Below, in pieces: positions 59,125 to 64,000 of a DNA stretch of 64,000 bases. The stretch comes from JAGVPT01 sp963827085 (GTDB taxonomy: Bacteria > Bacteroidota > Ignavibacteria > UBA10030 > UBA8401), in assembly GCA_963827085.1 (NCBI GenBank), contig CAWGZY010000005.1:1-64000 (forward strand), in the 5' to 3' direction. The first letter of the stretch is position 1. Each line of letters begins with the position of its first letter. The notes under the pieces are model-generated. The model saw only the letters and a program-made list of their open reading frames with translations. It ran no database searches and had not been told where the DNA came from. A program made the position numbers and the translations under genes.

Positions 59125-59436
59125 ATGAACAAATCCAGAAAACAGCGATTAGAAGCGAAAGGGTGGAAGGTTGGAACCGTTCGTGAATTTCTCTCCCTTT
59201 CTCCAGAAGAAGCTGAATATGTTGAACTCAAACTCACTTTGAGTAAAAACCTCCAAGAACGGCGTCGATCGCTAAAGCTTACTCAACATCAAATGGCTAG
59301 ACTCTTAAAATCAAGCCAATCGCGAATTGCCAAAATGGAAGCGGGCGATCCTTCGGTTTCGATTGATTTGCTTGTTCGATCTCTCCTCACTCTGCGAACT
59401 CCCCGAAAAGCCCTTACACGTACTCTGTCTGCGTAG
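59125..59436 (+). CDS. XRE-family antitoxin, copy 2 (C92)
   Basis: Identical to 3890-4201. Identity continues to the end of the cassette (59451) and is lost in attC-93, which is class I whereas attC-8 is class III. Confidence 0.88.
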   Translation: MNKSRKQRLEAKGWKVGTVREFLSLSPEEAEYVELKLTLSKNLQERRRSLKLTQHQMARLLKSSQSRIAKMEAGDPSVSIDLLVRSLLTLRTPRKALTRTLSA

Positions 59437-59451
59437 CAGCAACAAATGGCA

Positions 59452-59603
59452 ACCTAACGGACCGGAGCTAAGCTGCGGCGGCGAAGCGCCGCAGCGACGG
59501 CAGCCAGTCCGCGCGTGGCAAGTTATGTCCGATAGTAGCTGGCTGTTTCGCGCGCATTGAATCACCAACGGCTGGTTCCGTCAGCTTGAGCGACTGGTTA
59601 GGC
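59452..59603 (-). repeat. attC-93
   Basis: 152 bp, class I. Closes C93. Confidence 0.97.
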
Positions 59604-59854
59604 GGCGAAGCGTGTCGGTTAAACCGCAGACCAGTTCGTATCAAGAATGTTTCGTATTTGATACTATTTATAAACATAGCTCCCAACTATGATTGCTAGG
59701 AAAGCTCTCCGTACCAGATAATATCGTTTTATTGCAGATATTGCAATTAGAAAATCAAGCTGCTTATAGATTCATATCTTTGGAGACTCAAATCAAGAGA
59801 CGAAGCTTGGAAAACCGAAAACACTTTCTTCCTAGACATCTTATTTTTTTAGCC
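59604..59854 (-). repeat. Gene-less cassette C93, family A, third 3' type
   Basis: -35 TTGCAA 59741-59746, -10 TATTAT 59718-59723. The left part (59604-59660, GTGTCGGTTAAACCGC) differs from C9 and C21; right half near R4. Confidence 0.74.
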
Positions 59855-60006
59855 GCCTAACGGACCGGAGCTAAGCTGCGGCGGCGAAGCGCCGCAGCGA
59901 CGGTAGTCAGTCCGCGCGTGGCAAGTCATGTCCAATAGTAACTGGTTGTTTCGCGCGTGTTAAATCGCCGACGGCTGGTTCCGTCAGCTTGAGCGACTGG
60001 TTAGGT
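59855..60006 (-). repeat. attC-94
   Basis: 152 bp, class I. Closes C94; edges match over 15 bp (GTTAGGTTGCACTTC). Confidence 0.97.
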
Positions 60007-60032
60007 TGCACTTCACAATCAATTGTTAATAA

Positions 60033-60875
60033 CTATTTCAATAAAACTAATTTTGTTGTTTTTAAAAAACCATTACCACTCATTGTGCAGTAATATATTC
60101 CGCTTGCACAATTTGATGCATTCCACTCAATACGATATGAACCTGGTTGTTTGTATGAGTTCACAAGGATTGCGACTTGTTGGCCAATTTCATTGGTAAT
60201 TATGATCCTTACATTCATGCCAGTTGAAATCTCATATTCAATTGTTGTAGCTGGATTAAATGGGTTAGGATAATTATGAGACAAATATGGTGTGTTGGGA
60301 ATAAGGCCTTTTTTTGTGGCGACGGATGTAATATATCCATAACTGATTCCTGAAATTATTGCCCCTGTTAATTGGTAGTAATCTTCAGTACCCAGTGAGA
60401 AATCCATAATTCCAATGCTATCAACGACATCATCCCATACGCCACCATTACCATGGAAAGTCATAACTCTTCTAGACCGGCCCAATACGGTCTTGTCTTG
60501 GTCGCCAGTTATAATGGTTGCATAGACATAACTTCCTAGTGTAGTGTATAAGATAGTATCACCCAGTTTCTTTGAAAAATCGTAACGAACAAATTCTGAA
60601 GTATCACTTAAGTATTGATAAATTCTTAAACTATCTTTTCTAAAATAAAATATTTGGTCATTAGGTAAAGCTTTCCCATAGGGTTTATAGGTTTGTCTAT
60701 TCGGCATTAAAGTATCCTTACCAAAGTAGTATGTAATTGTGTCTGTAAAATCTGTAAATGCATTAGAGTGAACATATATCCATCTACTGCTATCTGAACT
60801 AAAGGGGAAAGTAAATGTGCTTTGTGAAAAAGAAATTGAAGAAGACAAAACAAAAATGATAAATATATGTTTCAT
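60033..60875 (-). CDS. Type IX secretion cargo protein (C94)
   Basis: A 280-residue exported protein with signal peptide MKHIFIIFVLSSSISFS. The N-terminal 190 residues are strand-rich (YVHSNAFTDFTDTITYYFGK, DSIGIMDFSLGTEDYYQLTG). Residues 195-280 form a T9SS type A sorting domain: YLSHNYPNPFNPATTIEYEI, VRIIITNEIGQQVAILVNSY, PGSYRIEWNASNCASGIYYC, FLKTTKLVLLK. It should cross the outer membrane by the Por/type IX system; the passenger has no known activity. Confidence 0.88.
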   Translation of the reverse strand: MKHIFIIFVLSSSISFSQSTFTFPFSSDSSRWIYVHSNAFTDFTDTITYYFGKDTLMPNRQTYKPYGKALPNDQIFYFRKDSLRIYQYLSDTSEFVRYDFSKKLGDTILYTTLGSYVYATIITGDQDKTVLGRSRRVMTFHGNGGVWDDVVDSIGIMDFSLGTEDYYQLTGAIISGISYGYITSVATKKGLIPNTPYLSHNYPNPFNPATTIEYEISTGMNVRIIITNEIGQQVAILVNSYKQPGSYRIEWNASNCASGIYYCTMSGNGFLKTTKLVLLK

Positions 60876-60903
60876 GTTGTGCCTCGCTGTTTTTTGAAGT
60901 GCA

Positions 60904-61055
60904 ACCTAACGGACCGGAGCTAAGCTGCGGCGGCGAAGCGCCGCAGCGACAGAATCCAGTCCGCGCGTGGCGAGTCATGTCCAATAGTAGCTGGTTGTTT
61001 CGCGCGTGTTAAATCATCGACGGCTACTTCCGTCAGCTTGAGCGACTGGTTAGGC
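60904..61055 (-). repeat. attC-95
   Basis: 152 bp, class I. Closes C95; edges match over 13 bp. Confidence 0.97.
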
Positions 61056-61072
61056 GGCGTGCAGCTATTATG

Positions 61073-61693
61073 TTATTCGATTGAGTATGATGTTAGATCA
61101 TTCATTTGTATTTGGTTCCCATATATTGCCCATATTCTGATGACACCGACGTGGGGCAAAACATACGCCTCCGCAGCTAATGAATCACCTTCAAAGAAAT
61201 CATAGACAACACAATTATCGAATCTTCCAGCAGGTACGGTCAATGATTGACCTATTGCCTTTGTTTTTGTCAAAAGCATCTTAAACCTTAAAGTGTCTCC
61301 TGGTTGAGTTGGAAATAGAATGGCTCTTTTCGCAATTGGAGGCGGTGATGGAGTAATTGGAATTGGAAGCTCACTAGGGTCGTCAATCGCATAAAGCCCG
61401 TCGGTTTCATTAGCTAATAGCGAAATCGAAAAAGGCCAAAAAAAATCTTTGATTCCATATCCCACGAAGGTTCCAACTGTATCCGGACCGTACATTGTCA
61501 TTGATATATTAAAAGTATCGATTGCCGTTTTGTTTAGGTCAAGCCAAGTACGTCTATAGTTCCAATTATTTCCATTTCTCATAGGCAAGAGACCAGGTAT
61601 CATCCCATTTGAATTTACAATCTTGTCGTCGTTGCATGATAATAGGAGGGAAACAAAGGCTAAGATGGAGAGAAGGTAGGATAGATTTTTCAT
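61073..61693 (-). CDS. Lipoprotein, unknown (C95)
   Basis: A 206-residue lipoprotein: lipobox LLSC (SILAFVSLLLSC). ATG 61693 gives a clean signal; the longer frame adds 17 residues ahead of it. LLPMRNGNNWNYRRTWLDLN is the 'P-x-x-x-G-N-x-W-x-Y' opening found in FCB lipoproteins, followed by GRFDNCVVYDFFEGDSLAAE ('P-A-G-x-F-x-N-C') and YVLPHVGVIRIWAIYGNQI. This domain is common and unnamed to my knowledge; the C96 protein has a similar beginning. Confidence 0.75.
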   Translation of the reverse strand: MKNLSYLLSILAFVSLLLSCNDDKIVNSNGMIPGLLPMRNGNNWNYRRTWLDLNKTAIDTFNISMTMYGPDTVGTFVGYGIKDFFWPFSISLLANETDGLYAIDDPSELPIPITPSPPPIAKRAILFPTQPGDTLRFKMLLTKTKAIGQSLTVPAGRFDNCVVYDFFEGDSLAAEAYVLPHVGVIRIWAIYGNQIQMNDLTSYSIE

Positions 61694-61747
61694 AAGATTA
61701 ATGATTTTACGTGATGCAACGATTTTTAGCCACTGCAACTTCACGCC

Positions 61748-61900
61748 GCCTAACGGACCGGAGCTAAGCTGCGGCGACGAAGTGCCGCAGCGACGGAATC
61801 CAGTCCGCGCGAGCTAAGTCATGTCCAACAAGTAACTGGTTGTTTCGCGCGAGCGAAATCATCGACGGCTGGTTCCGTCAGCTTGAGCGACTGGTTAGGC
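61748..61900 (-). repeat. attC-96
   Basis: 153 bp, class I. Closes C96; edges match over 12 bp. Confidence 0.97.
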
Positions 61901-61913
61901 TGGCGAACAAAAG

Positions 61914-62828
61914 TCATTTGAGCAGTACCATCTTCCTAGTAATCGTTTGGCGCAAGGTTCTCAGGCGATAAAAGTATACACCTGTCGGAAGGCCGCTGGC
62001 ATCCCAAGTCAGCGAATGGTTCCCAACTGACTGTATGCTGTGAATGAGTTTTGAAATACTCTGACCAAGGGAAGAGAATATTTCCAATTCCACGTATTCG
62101 GTCGCTGGCAATGAATAAGTGATCTTTGTTGACGGGTTAAAAGGATTCGGGTAGTTTTGGGAAAGAAAATAATCAGGAATTGTTGCGACGTTATCTTTAC
62201 TGCTTGTAACTGTTGAACGTAGAATAACTTCTGTTTTTAGATAGTTCCATGACCTGTTCCCAACAATACGAAATAAATAATACATCCTTGTGATTCCAAT
62301 CCCCATTTTGAAGGTGTTATCTAGGGGAGTTCCGTAACGGTCATTGATAAAGTAGTCTATGCTGTCTGACCCTTGGTTGGAATAGCGATCCTCAGCACCA
62401 TCTAATTTCAAGATACTCATGTTGGCAAATAGTTTGTGATTGCCACTATTTGACTCGAAGAGTGAATCATCTTGCGTTTGACTCCAGGAAGAAAAAGTCG
62501 TATCGGGCACATTCGAGCTGTTCAAATGCCATTCTATCGTGTTAATGTGAATAATTTCGCGTACGGTCCATAAAGTAGTGGTGTCTTGGTAAGTTGTTGA
62601 GTCAAGAATCTGATAAACTACTGAACCACTATCTTGAGTTACGTCGTACGCCGGGTCGCATGGTGGCCCTCCTGGTGTACATCCGACATAGAACGAAGAT
62701 AATCTGTAGTAGGCATATGTTTGTTGTCTTCCTATTTGCAAAGGGAAGTAATCATTTATTTGACTATAGCTGTAAGAAAGGCAACCAATTATTCCCATCG
62801 CGATTTGAAACTGAATTTTAGCTATCAT
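61914..62828 (-). CDS. Type IX secretion cargo protein (C96)
   Basis: A 304-residue exported protein. The signal peptide covers residues 1-22; GGTGAG precedes ATG 62828. Mature start INDYFPLQIGRQQTYAYYRL is the 'Y-F-P-L-x-x-G-x-x-x-x-Y' opening of FCB secreted proteins. Residues 220-304 are a T9SS type A sorting domain: YFLSQNYPNPFNPSTKITYS, VELEIFSSLGQSISKLIHSI, HSLTWDASGLPTGVYFYRLR, RKMVLLK. Confidence 0.88.
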   Translation of the reverse strand: MIAKIQFQIAMGIIGCLSYSYSQINDYFPLQIGRQQTYAYYRLSSFYVGCTPGGPPCDPAYDVTQDSGSVVYQILDSTTYQDTTTLWTVREIIHINTIEWHLNSSNVPDTTFSSWSQTQDDSLFESNSGNHKLFANMSILKLDGAEDRYSNQGSDSIDYFINDRYGTPLDNTFKMGIGITRMYYLFRIVGNRSWNYLKTEVILRSTVTSSKDNVATIPDYFLSQNYPNPFNPSTKITYSLPATEYVELEIFSSLGQSISKLIHSIQSVGNHSLTWDASGLPTGVYFYRLRTLRQTITRKMVLLK

Positions 62829-62876
62829 GTTCTCACCGCTATTTTACATTTACCATATTGAATTCGTTTTCCGCCA

Positions 62877-63028
62877 GCCTAACGAACCGGAGCTAAGCTG
62901 CGGCAACGAAGTGCCGCAGCGACGGTAGCCAGTCCGCGCGTGGCGAGTCACGTCCGATAGTAACTGGTTGTTTCGCGCGTGTTAAATCACTGACGGCTGG
63001 TTCCGTCAGCTTGAGCGACTGGTTAGGC
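62877..63028 (-). repeat. attC-97
   Basis: 152 bp, class I (GCAACGAAGTGC). Closes C97. Confidence 0.97.
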
Positions 63029-63240
63029 GGCGAAGCGTGTCGGTTAAACCGCAGACCAGTTCGTATCAAGAATGTTTCGTATTTGATACTGTTTATAAAC
63101 ATAGCTCCCAACTATGATTGCTCGGTAAGCTCTTCCTACCAGATAATATCGTTTTATTGCAGTTATTGCAATTAGAAAATCAAGCTGCTTATAGATTCAT
63201 TCTTTTACCACTTCTTCTTTTTTTCAAACTTGTTTTCGCC
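63029..63240 (-). repeat. Gene-less cassette C97, family A, shortened
   Basis: -35 TTGCAA 63166-63171, -10 TATTAT 63143-63148. Left part as C93; right half about 40 bp shorter than other copies. Confidence 0.73.
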
Positions 63241-63392
63241 GCCTAACGGACCGGAGCTAAGCTGCGGCGGCGAAGCGCCGCAGCGACGGTAGCCAGTCCG
63301 CGCGTGGCGAGTCATGTCCGATAGTAGCTGGCTGTTTCGCGCGTGTTAAATCATCGCCGGCTGGTTCCGTCAGCTTGAGCGACTGGTTAGGC
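63241..63392 (-). repeat. attC-98
   Basis: 152 bp, class I. Closes C98; one change in the inner hairpin (CATCGCCGGC). Confidence 0.97.
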
Positions 63393-63398
63393 CGCCAA

Positions 63399-63761
63399 CT
63401 ACTTTGTTTGTATTTCGGTTCGATGCTTCCAATTGACAAAGAATAGAACGCTTATGATTGCCATTGGTCCGGCTATTGCGAAATATACAAACAAAGGAAA
63501 TCTGCCCCAAACAAAGACGACATATAAGACGGCAAGGATAAGAAACACCACACCACCAATCCATTCCCATCGCCAAGCAATAATTAAGAAAAGAATAATG
63601 ATGGCCGTTGGAATGAGATGAATTGCGAATGCGAGTAAGGTTCTCCAGAAATCATATCCTTCGCTGAATACGTCGAGGGCAAAAATGGAGATAAAAATTG
63701 CGAACAGAATGCTTAAAACTCGTGGAGACCAAAAGAGAATTTGTTTCGATGGCTTGTTCAT
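63399..63761 (-). CDS. Four-helix membrane protein, copy 2 (C98)
   Basis: Same 120-residue protein as 17430-17792. The DNA differs at a few positions (for example GGCAAGG for AGCAAGG, GAGGGC for GAGAGC), so this copy is older than the identical pairs C7/C92, C37/C72 and C50/C88; the protein sequence is unchanged. Confidence 0.7.
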   Translation of the reverse strand: MNKPSKQILFWSPRVLSILFAIFISIFALDVFSEGYDFWRTLLAFAIHLIPTAIIILFLIIAWRWEWIGGVVFLILAVLYVVFVWGRFPLFVYFAIAGPMAIISVLFFVNWKHRTEIQTK

Positions 63762-63789
63762 GAGAATTTGCTCCTCTGTTGCTTTGGCG

Positions 63790-63941
63790 GCCTAACGGAC
63801 CGGAGCTAAGCTGCGGCGGCGAAGCGCCGCAGCGACGGTAGCCAGTCCGCGCGTGGCGAGTCATGTCCAATAGTAGCTGGCTGTTTCGCGCGTCTTAAAT
63901 CACCAACGGCTGGTTCCGTCAGCTTGAGCGACTGGTTAGGC
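63790..63941 (-). repeat. attC-99
   Basis: 152 bp, class I. Closes the last, incomplete cassette. Confidence 0.97.
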
Positions 63942-64000
63942 GGCGATACGTGTATGTTGATAAGAATACCCTTTCGTATAACTAACTGCCTTACATTAGA
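63942..64000 (-). repeat. Gene-less cassette C99, family B, partial
   Basis: First 59 bp of a body like C3 (GATACGTGTATGTTGATAAG). -10-like TAATGT at 63998-63993; the rest is outside the window. Confidence 0.65.

Larger units (their letters stand above)
1..64000 (-). mobile_element. Integron gene-cassette array, 99 attC sites
   Basis: Ninety-nine sites of about 152 bp begin with RYYYAAC and end with GTTRRRY on the plus strand and recur every 370-1300 bp. Between them lie single genes, two-gene TA modules or short gene-less bodies. Most genes are on the minus strand and end close to the R'' box of their attC. The L-box asymmetry and the copied unit in duplicated cassettes both give a minus-strand orientation. 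Neither end of the array, the integrase nor attI lies in the window. Confidence 0.97.

Noticed and set aside
1..64000. Regularly recurring repeat suggesting a CRISPR array
   Set aside because: The repeat is about 152 bp, has R/L box ends and internal hairpins, and the spacing varies from about 210 to 1,140 bp with genes between copies. This is an attC array, not CRISPR.

Overview
The window is one uninterrupted stretch of a very large chromosomal-type integron cassette array. I count 99 attC recombination sites of 144-153 bp, all in the same orientation, bounding 98 complete cassettes plus a partial one at each end. Numbering used throughout: attC-n is the nth site from base 1, and cassette Cn is the body between attC-n and attC-(n+1), which belongs with attC-n. 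The array reads on the minus strand: a minus-strand gene comes first and its own attC lies 3' of it, at lower coordinates. Two things show this. The TTCAAGC/TTAGC asymmetry of the L boxes matches classical attC only on the minus strand, and in the duplicated cassettes the left-hand attC is copied with the gene while the right-hand one is not. No integrase gene, attI site, transposase, rRNA or tRNA is visible.

Host: two cassette proteins end in a type IX secretion sorting domain of the 'NYPNPFNP' type, several others are lipoproteins with carboxypeptidase-regulatory-like (TonB-plug type) beta domains, and the gene bodies are AT-rich. This points to the Fibrobacterota-Chlorobiota-Bacteroidota (FCB) superphylum, perhaps an Ignavibacteria/Kapabacteria-like lineage. 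That placement is inference.

Layout: 1-5 kb has small membrane proteins, a YdeI/OmpD-associated protein and a Gp49-like/XRE toxin-antitoxin (TA) cassette. 5-13 kb is mostly exported or membrane hypotheticals and a VOC (glyoxalase-fold) protein. 13-16 kb has DUF4160/DUF2442 and a zinc-ribbon plus deoxyribosyltransferase/TIR-like protein. 16-24 kb has lipoproteins, membrane proteins, a retropepsin-Rossmann fusion and BrnT/BrnA. 24-33 kb has two Phd/RelE pairs, another BrnT/BrnA, HicAB and a second VOC protein. 33-40 kb has an HNH protein, a DUF1311 protein, a B-box membrane protein and HigBA. 40-50 kb is rich in gene-less cassettes, with DoxX, ABM-domain and BrnT/BrnA cassettes. 50-64 kb has a DHFR-like protein, YefM/YoeB, a PIN-domain module, T9SS cargo proteins and second copies of earlier cassettes.

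About a third of the cassettes (35 of 100, counting the partial ends) carry no convincing gene and fall into two repeated families. Family A (22 copies, about 250 bp) has, in every copy, a TTGCAA box 17 bp from a TATNAT-like box, pointing along the array. Family B (13 copies, about 222 bp) has a TATAAT-containing promoter-like core beside a perfect dyad, also pointing along the array. They look like mobile promoter cassettes scattered among otherwise promoterless genes. Several TA or small-membrane-protein cassettes face the opposite way and carry their own promoter, often with the -10 box only 5-10 bp before the ATG, which implies leaderless mRNA.

Each cassette body is bounded by its own inverted repeat of roughly 12-17 bp, extending beyond the 7-bp R boxes. 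It becomes part of a single attC stem only in the excised circle.
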